Source of the DNA: Tannerellaceae bacterium | Lineage (GTDB): Bacteria > Bacteroidota > Bacteroidia > Bacteroidales > Tannerellaceae | Reading direction: 5' to 3' | Assembly (NCBI GenBank): GCA_021201565.1 | Contig: JAJQES010000108.1 | Location: 1 to 40,119, forward strand | Length of the DNA: 40,119 nucleotides | Shown: positions 30,822 through 39,696 of the stretch, piece by piece | Layout: the number at the start of each line of letters is the position of its first letter | Numbering within the stretch: position 1 is the first letter of the stretch | Made by a program: the position numbers and the translations under genes | Notes under the pieces: generated by a model | What the model saw: the letters and a program-made list of their open reading frames with translations, nothing else | Told to the model about the DNA's origin: nothing | Databases searched by the model: none

Positions 30822-31880
30822 ATGAGAAGTACATTTTTAGCAATTCTCCTTTCTCTGTTCCTGTCCGCCTGCAATACGCTCACCTATATGAGCATTGAGG
30901 CGTACAATCCGGCGGAGATTACTTTTCCGGACCCGGTGAAAACTGTATTGATCGTGAATAATGCAGTGCCGCAACCTCCGGAATTTGGGTATGAATATAG
31001 CTTCAAAGGGGTGGCGCAGGATACCTGTAAAGCTTCGGCGGATAGTGCCTTGTTTGCTGCCTGCCGTTCGTTGGGAAAGGCCATCGCGGAAAAGGATTAT
31101 TTTGAAGATGTACTTCTCTATCATGATCCGGTTCGTACGGACGATGTCTATTATTCGGATAAGCGGCTGACCCAGGCACAGGTAAGGGCTTTGTGCCGGG
31201 AGAATGAAGCGGACGTGATTATTTCTCTGGACCTGTTGCTCTTCAATATGAAGAAGGATGTGGTTTTATTGGGGGATGGGTATGCCCTGGGGAATATTGA
31301 TGTGGTGATGAAAGGAGTAGTCAGAACCTATCTCCCGGATCGTGAGAACCCGTTGGCCACGGTCCTTGTCAATGATAGTATTTTCTGGGCGGAAACGGGC
31401 GATTTACATACGTTGCAGAATAGATTGTTACCTACTCCTGAGGAGGCCCTGATAGGGGGTGGGGAATACATCGGTGAGAAGATCCTCCCGAACTTTGTTC
31501 CTCACTGGCGGACAGATGTCCGGTGGTATTTCAATGGAGGCAGTACGATCTGGAAAGAGGCTTCGGCATTTGCTGCCGGTGATAAGTGGGACCGGGCGTT
31601 TGAACGGTGGAACACGATTCACCAGCGTTCCCGTGGCTGGAAGGACAAAGCGAAGACGGCTTCCAATATTGCTCTGTATTATGAAGTACAGGAGAATTTG
31701 CAGGAGGCGTACGAGTGGTCGCAACAGTCGTATGAACTGTTTCTCAAACACCAGGGTGAGGAGGATACCCAGACGAAACGGCAAAAGGCTTATATGGATG
31801 CGTTACAGAGCCGGTTGCTGGCAGATGCGAAACTGGAACACCAGTTAAGCCCCCTCAACTCCCCCGGAGGAGCTTTTTGA
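30822..31880 (+). CDS. DUF6340-like lipoprotein
   Basis: Lipobox LSACN; SIEAYNPAEITFPDPVKTVLIVNNAVPQP; TPR-like C-terminal half. Confidence 0.75.
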   Translation: MRSTFLAILLSLFLSACNTLTYMSIEAYNPAEITFPDPVKTVLIVNNAVPQPPEFGYEYSFKGVAQDTCKASADSALFAACRSLGKAIAEKDYFEDVLLYHDPVRTDDVYYSDKRLTQAQVRALCRENEADVIISLDLLLFNMKKDVVLLGDGYALGNIDVVMKGVVRTYLPDRENPLATVLVNDSIFWAETGDLHTLQNRLLPTPEEALIGGGEYIGEKILPNFVPHWRTDVRWYFNGGSTIWKEASAFAAGDKWDRAFERWNTIHQRSRGWKDKAKTASNIALYYEVQENLQEAYEWSQQSYELFLKHQGEEDTQTKRQKAYMDALQSRLLADAKLEHQLSPLNSPGGAF

Positions 31881-31964
31881 GAAGATATTGAGTGAAATAG
31901 AATAAATAGTACATAACAAATGCCTCTTTTTGTTCTCCCCCTGGGAGAGGTTGGGAGAGGTTCC
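31849..31964. repeat. Inverted pair of C-rich/G-rich palindromic modules (ccccctcaactcccccggaggagc ... ctccccctgggagaggttgggagagg)
   Basis: Second half reverse complements to ccaacctctcccagggggag, similar to the first half. Confidence 0.65.
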
Positions 31965-31971
31965 ATGAAGT

Positions 31972-32412
31972 ATGAAAGTAAGAACTGTGGTGGAGAATGC
32001 ACTCTCTAAAGCATTGAAAGAATATTGTTCGGATACGTCTATGCATCTGACCAGTGATCTTTTTGTACAGGTAGACAACAAGACTGGTGAATTGCAGCTT
32101 TTTGATGAATCGGAAGCTCTTCTGCTCAAAGAGGTAGTCTTTGACTGGGTGGATTCACCGGAAGAGACTTTTTACCGGGATATCACTCCGTTGCTGAAAG
32201 AGGTATTTGCTTCTATTGCCTCAACGGACCTGTTTGAACATAGTAGCTTTATCAAACCTTTTTCTGTTAGCCTGACGGATGAAGAGTTCCAGGTGGTGGA
32301 GGAATTGTTTTTCCTGGATGACGATATGTTCCGCCTGGATGATCCGTTGCTGAAAGGGTTGGATGAGGAATTAAATAAATTTCTGGAAGATCTGCTTTCA
32401 GATGTGAAATAA
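31972..32412 (+). CDS. Conserved-looking acidic hypothetical protein (146 aa)
   Basis: Intact ORF with acidic composition just before a tRNA gene. Confidence 0.65.
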   Translation: MKVRTVVENALSKALKEYCSDTSMHLTSDLFVQVDNKTGELQLFDESEALLLKEVVFDWVDSPEETFYRDITPLLKEVFASIASTDLFEHSSFIKPFSVSLTDEEFQVVEELFFLDDDMFRLDDPLLKGLDEELNKFLEDLLSDVK

Positions 32413-32439
32413 ACTTTTTAATTTCGCACCCCGTAAGTT

Positions 32440-32512
32440 GCCGACATAGCTCAGTTGGTAGAGCAACTCATTCGTAATGAGTAGGTCGCCGGTTCGAGTC
32501 CGGCTTTCGGCT
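32440..32512 (+). tRNA. tRNA-Thr (anticodon CGT)
   Basis: Cloverleaf: acceptor GCCGACA/TTTCGGC (one C-T mismatch), D arm GCTC/GAGC, anticodon arm ACTCA-TTCGTAA-TGAGT, T arm GCCGG-TTCGAGT-CCGGC. Confidence 0.92.
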
Positions 32513-32884
32513 CGTTTTGATACAAGGACACGGATACAGAGATCCGCGCCAGCGACATTTAAAGTAAAGGGAACGCGGATTACGCAGATAGCGCAGAGTT
32601 TCGCAGATTTTAATTATAGTTTATTCTGAAGCGGGGAACCTGAACGGCCTTCCTACTTTCCAATCTCTTTCCTGTCAGACTAAGAGCTTCGTGCCGGCGA
32701 GAAGTTAGAAGTGTGTCAGATCCGGTCTAACATTCACCTACAAACTACAATTTCATCTCCCTTTTAGTCTGAAACATAACCAACTGTGATCATATAGATT
32801 CCTGTTCTTGTTATTACATACCCCCGGCCCCTCTCCAGAGACTAAATTATAAAATCGAAAAAGTTAGGATTTGTAAGTGAAACA

Positions 32885-33092
32885 ATCCCTGCAAGGGATT
32901 AAGAAATAGCCCAGGGTCGAGCGCAGCGAACACCCTGGGTGAAGATGATAGTAGTTCCTGAACCTTGTAACGGTTCCACCGGGATAACACAATGCAGGGT
33001 GCAACCCACTTCAGGGTTGAGGTGGGTTGGTGATTCCTGACCCAGGGTAGCGCTTCGCTGAACCCCGGGCTATTGCCATATTCCCTGCAGGA
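32885..33092. repeat. Composite palindromic repeat element (nested hairpins)
   Basis: ccctgcaagggattaagaaatagcccagggtcgagcgcagcgaacaccctggg vs reverse complement of cccagggtagcgcttcgctgaaccccgggctattgccatattccctgcagg. Confidence 0.75.
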
Positions 33093-33570
33093 ATAAAAAA
33101 CAAAAATAAATCGTTCCTATCAATGGGTAAGTTCATCTCTTTTTTATCGGAGTTTTTGCACAGTCTCTCCAGAGAGGAGAATAACATCCTATTCTTCATC
33201 ATATTAAACACAAAATAAATCTTCCTGCCACGATTGATACAGAGTTCCGCGGCGGCGAGAGGTTAAACTATCTTACGGTGCCTGTTGGTTAAGGCTGATC
33301 TGCAATTGCAATCCGGAATCAAAACAATGGGTGCTGATCAACCGGAATTTTCGATTGGTAACTTACGTCTGGCTGTAAAGTGCCTGATTGCTTGTTTTTA
33401 TAGTCCCTTCGTGACTATGGAAGTTATAAACTTCCAGATGTTTCTGCTCCGGGTTAAAAACCCGAAGCAAAGGAAGCTACTCTCTACCCACATCTTTTCA
33501 CCCTCGTAGAGGGTAATATATGTTAGCCCCCGGGCCGTTGGCCCGGATAGCCCGGTGGAGATTCCTATTT

Positions 33571-33637
33571 CACGGTGTTGTTGTCCCACGGTACCATTGT
33601 CCCACGGTGCCGTTCACTTCGTTCACTCTACCGTGGG
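33571..33637. repeat. Repeated (cc)cacggtg units ending in a cccacggt...accgtggg hairpin
   Basis: cacggtgttgttgtcccacggtaccattgtcccacggtgccgttcacttcgttcactctaccgtggg. Confidence 0.7.
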
Positions 33638-33676
33638 CTGAGGTAAGCTGTTAAAAGGAAGGTTCTGTGTGGCATC

Positions 33677-35245
33677 TCAGTGGGTTTTTAGGCTGGAGGC
33701 GAACGCCATCCGGACAGCTAAAATGTGCCGGCAGGGGTCTTCCTGAAGGGGGATCTTTCGATGATGCCCGCAGTCACATTGGCCATTTTCCAGCTCCAGG
33801 TCTTTACTAAGGACAGCGAGCGCGCTATATATCCATTTCCCATCCTTCATATCTCCCTCTATGTGTATATTTTCTTTGTTTTTAGTATAGGATAACTCTA
33901 TTCCGGTATGGGATAGTTTACAGGCTTCCTTTTCTTCGGTACTGCTGAACCGGAGAGATTCCGGAGCCGGAAATCCCGGAATAAGTTCCCGGAAGGAGTA
34001 ATTTTCTGTAAGGGGATTGTAAATAACTCTTCCTTTTTGCAGGAGGGCTATCCCGGTGAGTTGTGCTTCGTCTTTTTCAATTCTTAAGCGGCTCATTGTG
34101 TCAGGAAGGGAAATCTTTCTTTTCTCTTTCAGGAGATTCAGAAAGTGTTCCTCTGTTTTCCGGGAAACAAGTGCGGGAGGGGCTAACAAGTCTGTTTGTC
34201 CGGCATGCCGCCAGTCATTGGCTTCCCATCCGTTGAATCCTGTGGTAAAAGTGATGGCGCCCATCTCTGCGATCAGGAAAAAGGGATACCCGGTGCCGTG
34301 GAGGAGGAGTTTACAGGAGTCAACCAGGGGCAGGATGCGGGTGAGCAGCTGGAGTTTTTCTCCTCCCCATACACGGATTCTTTTTTGCTGTTTGCCTGTG
34401 TACAGGGTCTGGTGGCAAACAATCTCTTTTCCGGAGTCTTCTATTTGGATCCGGACGGGTTGCCCGGGGGTGAGATAGAAGGACAACCCGTGAGCCCCGG
34501 TTTTCCGGGTAGGGATGGTGAAGGCGTGACAGATATTCAGAATATCTACCGGGCGGAGTTCAAGTAGGTCGGCCGGCATTCCGGAGGTGGCATTCATCTG
34601 GAGGAAACCGCGGAACCAGGCGGAGGTGAATGAAGGGGAGGGTTCCTGCCGGACCTGTTCCTCTTCCGGCCCGGCTGCTATTTGCAGCATTGTCTCTTTA
34701 TAGCTGCGTATTCCCCGGATCATTTCATAGAAATCAGATGCATAGTCCGGCACAGTCGTTCCGCTTTGTATATCCCGGATTGCATGAAAGGCTTCTTTCC
34801 CGCAGGTAAGTCTCCCGTAGAGGGAGGCCTCGGCGTTGAAATATTCTATGTGTATCTCTTCCGGGTGAACGGTCAGCAGGAACCGGGGGGGAGCCATACG
34901 TGGCGCCTGCTGTTGGAGATAAGCGGTGTATTTTTTCTTTGCCTGGTCAAAAGGGGCGAGGATCTGCTTTTTTTGTTCCCGGATGTATTCCAGTTCTTTC
35001 CGGATGATTTCCAGTTGCTTGTTATCCGGTTGGGCGGCCTGCAAGCTGGTGGCCAGTCTGAGTGGTTTATCGGTGGAGATGGAAGACGCAGATAGGGAGG
35101 CTGGATTCTTTTCTTTTTCCCCGGAAAGGCTGAAATCATACAGCGTGGAGAGGGCTTCCCGGAATGCGGTGCTTTCTTTCAGGATGCCCTGAAACGAGAC
35201 GGGGGTGCCGGATGGACCGGGGAAGAAGCGGAGGAGTGTTTTCAT
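33677..35245 (-). CDS. SWIM zinc-finger protein, retron-associated (WH-SWIM-like accessory gene)
   Basis: C-terminal CDCGHHRKIPLQEDPCRH (CxCxnCxH SWIM signature); 4 bp downstream of the ARM/HEAT gene on the same strand. Confidence 0.82.
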   Translation of the reverse strand: MKTLLRFFPGPSGTPVSFQGILKESTAFREALSTLYDFSLSGEKEKNPASLSASSISTDKPLRLATSLQAAQPDNKQLEIIRKELEYIREQKKQILAPFDQAKKKYTAYLQQQAPRMAPPRFLLTVHPEEIHIEYFNAEASLYGRLTCGKEAFHAIRDIQSGTTVPDYASDFYEMIRGIRSYKETMLQIAAGPEEEQVRQEPSPSFTSAWFRGFLQMNATSGMPADLLELRPVDILNICHAFTIPTRKTGAHGLSFYLTPGQPVRIQIEDSGKEIVCHQTLYTGKQQKRIRVWGGEKLQLLTRILPLVDSCKLLLHGTGYPFFLIAEMGAITFTTGFNGWEANDWRHAGQTDLLAPPALVSRKTEEHFLNLLKEKRKISLPDTMSRLRIEKDEAQLTGIALLQKGRVIYNPLTENYSFRELIPGFPAPESLRFSSTEEKEACKLSHTGIELSYTKNKENIHIEGDMKDGKWIYSALAVLSKDLELENGQCDCGHHRKIPLQEDPCRHILAVRMAFASSLKTH

Positions 35246-35249
35246 CAGA

Positions 35250-38159
35250 TTATTCTTTAATGATCAGTTGCATCTCTAAACCGGGATACCGGTTTTTTAT
35301 CTCTGTCAGTGCATAGATTGCTTTTTCTTTTTCCCGGATACCGGGCAGCAGGCTTACTTCTTCTAATAAGGGAATCAGGAGCCAGGCTATTTCCGGATCC
35401 CTGCAAGATTCGGTATGCAAAAAGGTTATGACCTGTTTTTTGGCTGTTCCCACTTTCTGCCTGCTGAACAGGATGGACCGGAAAAAAGGACGGAGGGCGG
35501 CCAGGATCTCTTTCTTCCCGGATGCCTGTGGGAGTAGTTGTTCCAACAGGGATATCCGCACGTGGAGATCGGGATGTTCGCTTTGCATCAGCAGAAAACC
35601 GGCCATCTGCGCGGGAGGCAGGTAGGCCCGGACAAGTTCCTGTCCGAACTCCCGGACATCCGTATAGGAAGATTCAAGCAGGTAGACCAGCATACCGGGT
35701 TCCCAGTCCCCGGCACTGAAATGGTTGGTGAAGAACTGGCGGGCGTACCGGCGTGTCTCTTCCTGTGAGGAAGTGGCCAGCGCGATGGCTTTTTTCTTCT
35801 CTCTACGGATATGGTTGCTGTTTTGCCGGAAGTAGTTCCGGCACCATTCCCGTGCTTCCGGAAGTGGATGTTCGCCGAATGAAATGACCTGTTCAAGCGT
35901 AAATTCCTGGTCCCGTGCAGTCAGGGCCTGGTTCCAGTAGGACTGTAACTCCCGGGTGAAGAACTCCCGCAGGATAGTATGCGCGCCTTCAAAGGCTTCC
36001 GGTTGGACCAGCCGGGTAAGAATGTTCCGGGTAAGGGCATTCCGCAGATAGGGATGGTAGCTGGCCAGTCTGCGGAGACGCTCGAGGATTTGTATAACGA
36101 CCTCTTTATTGGGATTGTCTGTTTGTTGTAACAGGAAGTCACTCTGGGCCGCCAGTACACTATCGGGGTAACGGCTTACCAGGCACAGTCCGTTGTCCCG
36201 GACAGCGGGTAAGGGACTCCGGAGTAATTTCCCGGCCAGGGCGGGCGGAACCTCGGAAGCACTGACGCGGGCAGATTTTTCAGCCGTGATCTCACTAGCG
36301 AGTAACTGGTTTGTATCCAGAGGAGAGGACAGAAGAGAGTTGATGAGTTTCCACTCCAGTTTATACAAATAAGATCCGCTGAGGTCTTTGATCCGTTTTG
36401 TGGCGGTCCGGACCGCTTCCCGGCTTTCACTGGTATCCGGTAAAGTCGTTAACCGGGTGAGGACAGCCTCCGGCAGGGTTTGCTGTTGTTCATCAGACAG
36501 CCGGAGATGGCGTAGCAAACGGTCTATCCAATCTGTCGTGTTTGTAGCAGGATATACAATTAACCAGGCCAGAAAAGAAGTATCTGCCGACAAAACGGAA
36601 AAGTGTTGTATGATTTGTTCCCGGGCCCATGTCCGGATCTCTAGGGAGTCCCGTTCCAGTAAACCACAAAGAAATCCCGGTTCAGGGGGAAGTGTCCCGG
36701 CCTGTGTTTTTAGCAAATCCAGACCGAAGGTACGGGGTATTTCGTAGGAACTGTTTAACAGCAGGATGATTTCTTCCCGGCTGACCTGCGTGCAGATCTC
36801 ATCATAGCGGCTGTGTTTCTTCAACCGGTTGTAGGCAAACTGATGGACCAGGTCCATCTTTGCCTGTTTCAATAACTCTATATAGGTTTCCGGCACTGCT
36901 TCCCAATGTTCCGGGAAGAGTTCAAACCATTTCTCTTTTTCCTGCTCTTCTTTTCTTTCCTCTACAGGTGCAGGTCCGGCCTGTGGCTTTTTTTTCTTTT
37001 TGTAAACACCGTACAAATATTTTACCAGGCCTCCCAGGAGAGAGTCCGGCTGGGTCTCTGCCGCGTATTTCTGTGGTTCATCGCCGGTTTGATATAATAC
37101 CATTTCATTGTAGTAATTGAATTTGGTATATATTTTCCTGGTAGGGGGATGGTAGGTGTATAGGAACGTGTCGGTTAGCCGGCGTTCCGGATCTTTTCCG
37201 AACAGGATGGTGGAGAGCAGAAAGGATTTATAACATTCCGGCTGGTGATTTACCAGAAAATATTTTTTCCGGGTGAGGGGATCCCGCTGTGCATACTGGG
37301 AGAGAGGAACGTCCTGCTCCGGGATATAGTCTTTGTTGTCGTATTGAAGAAGGAAAGCGAAGGCTATTTCCAGATAGGCCCGGGCATCGCCGGACTCTCC
37401 GGCTCGCTTTAATAGTTTCCAGGCCTCCTGCTGGAAATACCGTTTTGTGCGGGGGCTAAAAGCACGTACTTCGTAATAAGAGGATCTCCGGTTGAACGCG
37501 GGTTCTTTTTCGATCAGCCGTGCCAGGCAGGATAAGGTCGGATAATCTTTCCGGATTTCCGCCAGCCGATACATGGCACGGATCTGTTTGAAGAACGGGA
37601 CTTCGCACTCCCATCCCCGGAGAACTGCCTGTAAGGGTGAAAGCAGCCAAGGATGAGGCTTTGCTAACAGATATAGTTCGGTAAAGGAGCCTATATTTGC
37701 ATTGTTTGTATAGAATTCCAGGAGTTGGAGGAAGGTGGTTTCCTCTTTGTCCTGGATGGCCTGCCGGAGGATGGAGGGGAGCCGGGCGAGCAATGTGCCG
37801 GTAAAAACCTCCAGGGAGTTGTCTGTCAGAATGGTTAACAGGCCTTCTGTGGCCAGGTGGCGGATGTGTTCTTTTGGGGTGGTATCTGTAGCATATTTCC
37901 TGAACAGGGACTCTGCTTCCCTGGCTTTTAGTGTGACCAGTGCATGGAGGGCGGCATAGAGTTGTATTTCCTCTCCTTTTTCTGCTAACATACAGATCCA
38001 TGGAATGGCGGAAAGGGAATGAATTTCTGCTGCTTTGGTAATCACCCGGTGGGTACTCCAGGAGGTCCGGAAACTATTTTTCCCTTCTGCCGCATCCTGT
38101 AGGCGGCGCAGAATGGCTGCCTCCCGGAGAGCTGTTTTGTTGTGAATATGGTTGGGCAT
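35250..38159 (-). CDS. Large ARM/HEAT-like alpha-helical repeat protein, retron-associated
   Basis: 969 aa rich in repeated helical pairs (e.g. LLRSPLPAVRDNGLCLVSRYPDSVL, LLESSYTDVREFGQELVRAYL, MQSEHPDLHVRISLLEQLLPQ); starts 12 bp after the RT stop. Confidence 0.8.
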   Translation of the reverse strand: MPNHIHNKTALREAAILRRLQDAAEGKNSFRTSWSTHRVITKAAEIHSLSAIPWICMLAEKGEEIQLYAALHALVTLKAREAESLFRKYATDTTPKEHIRHLATEGLLTILTDNSLEVFTGTLLARLPSILRQAIQDKEETTFLQLLEFYTNNANIGSFTELYLLAKPHPWLLSPLQAVLRGWECEVPFFKQIRAMYRLAEIRKDYPTLSCLARLIEKEPAFNRRSSYYEVRAFSPRTKRYFQQEAWKLLKRAGESGDARAYLEIAFAFLLQYDNKDYIPEQDVPLSQYAQRDPLTRKKYFLVNHQPECYKSFLLSTILFGKDPERRLTDTFLYTYHPPTRKIYTKFNYYNEMVLYQTGDEPQKYAAETQPDSLLGGLVKYLYGVYKKKKKPQAGPAPVEERKEEQEKEKWFELFPEHWEAVPETYIELLKQAKMDLVHQFAYNRLKKHSRYDEICTQVSREEIILLLNSSYEIPRTFGLDLLKTQAGTLPPEPGFLCGLLERDSLEIRTWAREQIIQHFSVLSADTSFLAWLIVYPATNTTDWIDRLLRHLRLSDEQQQTLPEAVLTRLTTLPDTSESREAVRTATKRIKDLSGSYLYKLEWKLINSLLSSPLDTNQLLASEITAEKSARVSASEVPPALAGKLLRSPLPAVRDNGLCLVSRYPDSVLAAQSDFLLQQTDNPNKEVVIQILERLRRLASYHPYLRNALTRNILTRLVQPEAFEGAHTILREFFTRELQSYWNQALTARDQEFTLEQVISFGEHPLPEAREWCRNYFRQNSNHIRREKKKAIALATSSQEETRRYARQFFTNHFSAGDWEPGMLVYLLESSYTDVREFGQELVRAYLPPAQMAGFLLMQSEHPDLHVRISLLEQLLPQASGKKEILAALRPFFRSILFSRQKVGTAKKQVITFLHTESCRDPEIAWLLIPLLEEVSLLPGIREKEKAIYALTEIKNRYPGLEMQLIIKE

Positions 38160-38171
38160 GTCAGTAGATGT

Positions 38172-39635
38172 TTAAGTAGTAAGAGGAAGCCCCCACCAGT
38201 CTACCTCAAAAGAAGAGGTCGAAGGGGAATCCGGTTCTTTTTTTTCACCGGACTTGTCTATCCTGGTTTCCGGACTGGAGGCCGGTCCGGCCGGATAGCC
38301 ATGTTTGAATACAATTTTCATCAGTTGTTCTTCAAACTTCTTTGCTTTGTGGGGGTGAACCATCCGGATGAAGTTGATATATCCTTCTATGCTGTGGGGC
38401 AGATAGCCTGAGGGATGACCCCATTGCTGTTGCTGCCAGCCGTTTACCTCTATATGATGTAAAAGAGCTCTGAACCGGCGGAGTTGTTGCCGGTCTATAT
38501 TGGGGCGCTGGTTTACGACAATTCCGGTTACCCGTTGTTGCCGGTTCTTACGCATGATCTGTGTTTTCTCCGGATGGACGGTGAATCTTTCTTCCCGGAT
38601 GACTTTTCTTATGAAATAGAGGAGTTTGGTGATATTTCTTTCCTGCTCTTTATAGGCGGAGAAGGTCAGGTCATCTGCATACCGGGTGTAGGTGAAATTG
38701 TATTTTTTAGCTACGCCTTCAAGCCGTTTGTCCAGCGTATAAGCGATCAGGTTACTGATAGCGGGACTGGCGGGTGATCCTTGCGGGAGGGAACGCCTGT
38801 TTGTTTGTACATACCAGGTTTGCCCGTTTAGCTCTACCTGCCTGGTTTGGGCTTCTGTACAGATGAGCGCCAACAGAATACTTAGTTGCTCTGAATAGCC
38901 GAACTTCCGGAACAATCCTTTCACACGCTTGTAGGAGATGGAAGGAAAAAAGTCTTTCAGGTCCAGATTAACCACAATGTCTTTTCCCAGGTGAGGGGAG
39001 GCGTTGGTCAGGATAGAACGTTCTTTGGCGAACCCATGCACCTGGTCACAGACCGGTAGCCGGTTGAGGATGTTTTCTGTTACCCAATATTGTAGCCTCT
39101 TTAGTTTTTGTTTGGGGGCGGAGATGGTGCGCATTTCCCCTGATTTCTTCGGGAATTTGAAGGTATAATAATGGGTGGAGGAGGTGACTTTCCTGTTATA
39201 CAAAAGGTATTGCAGGGTAGGTAAGTCACAGTTCATTTGTTCTCCCAGTTCCCGGAAAGAAGTACAAACAGGCAGGTTGTATTTTTGTAACAGGGCGGTG
39301 TTGGTTTCTGTTTCCCTCAGCCCTGTTGATACTTCTTCCCCCAGATAGGGGATCGTTTCCGGCCGGGCCAGTTTCCGGCGCGCGGCCTTTTCCAGTTTCT
39401 TTTGCCTGGCCCGTTGCCGGAGCAGCATCTCCCCTTTTTCTTTGTTTTCCTTTCCGGTCTTTGCCAGCAGCTCATTCAGTTCACGGGCTAAATCATCTTC
39501 CCGCTGGTTTAACTCTTCCGGAAAAGCGGGAAGGGGCTGCTCCCAGAACCCGAGACGTTTCATCTCTTCCAGTGGTTGCTTTTCGACTGGAACAGATCTG
39601 CCAGGAGTATTTTCTCGTGTCGCTCTTTCACCCAT
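38172..39635 (-). CDS. Retron-type reverse transcriptase (487 aa, with about 110-aa charged N-terminal extension)
   Basis: NASPH (retron NAxxH motif, 38991-39005), VVNLDLKDFFPSI, LPQGSPASPAISNLI, YADD (38670-38681), RVTGIVVN (VTG motif, 38523-38531). Confidence 0.95.
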   Translation of the reverse strand: MGERATRENTPGRSVPVEKQPLEEMKRLGFWEQPLPAFPEELNQREDDLARELNELLAKTGKENKEKGEMLLRQRARQKKLEKAARRKLARPETIPYLGEEVSTGLRETETNTALLQKYNLPVCTSFRELGEQMNCDLPTLQYLLYNRKVTSSTHYYTFKFPKKSGEMRTISAPKQKLKRLQYWVTENILNRLPVCDQVHGFAKERSILTNASPHLGKDIVVNLDLKDFFPSISYKRVKGLFRKFGYSEQLSILLALICTEAQTRQVELNGQTWYVQTNRRSLPQGSPASPAISNLIAYTLDKRLEGVAKKYNFTYTRYADDLTFSAYKEQERNITKLLYFIRKVIREERFTVHPEKTQIMRKNRQQRVTGIVVNQRPNIDRQQLRRFRALLHHIEVNGWQQQQWGHPSGYLPHSIEGYINFIRMVHPHKAKKFEEQLMKIVFKHGYPAGPASSPETRIDKSGEKKEPDSPSTSSFEVDWWGLPLTT

Positions 39636-39654
39636 ACGTTGCTATCACTCTGTA

Positions 39655-39696
39655 TTAAAAAAGAAAAAGCCCCGCATCTTTAACAGGCAGGGCTTT
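39655..39696 (-). terminator. Intrinsic terminator at the 3' end of the retron ncRNA, upstream of the RT start
   Basis: Minus strand AAAGCCCtgcctgttaaagatgcGGGGCTTT followed by TTCTTTTTT; abuts a2. Confidence 0.75.

Noticed and set aside
33285-33509. 74-aa ORF in the repeat spacer
   Set aside because: Overlaps multiple palindromes and has no recognisable features.
32440-33676. tRNA-Thr as an integration site of a mobile island carrying the retron
   Set aside because: No integrase and no duplicated tRNA 3' end (cggctttcggct) found near the right side of the window; kept only as a possibility.
36388-36747. Several 60-180 aa ORFs opposite or out of frame with the ARM/HEAT, SWIM, valS, bamA and ribD genes
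   Set aside because: They overlap much longer, motif-bearing ORFs and have atypical composition.
38172-39635. Group II intron or DGR reverse transcriptase
   Set aside because: No maturase/endonuclease domain, no intron domain V/VI, no template/variable repeat seen; NAxxH and VTG motifs plus an upstream msr-msd point to a retron.
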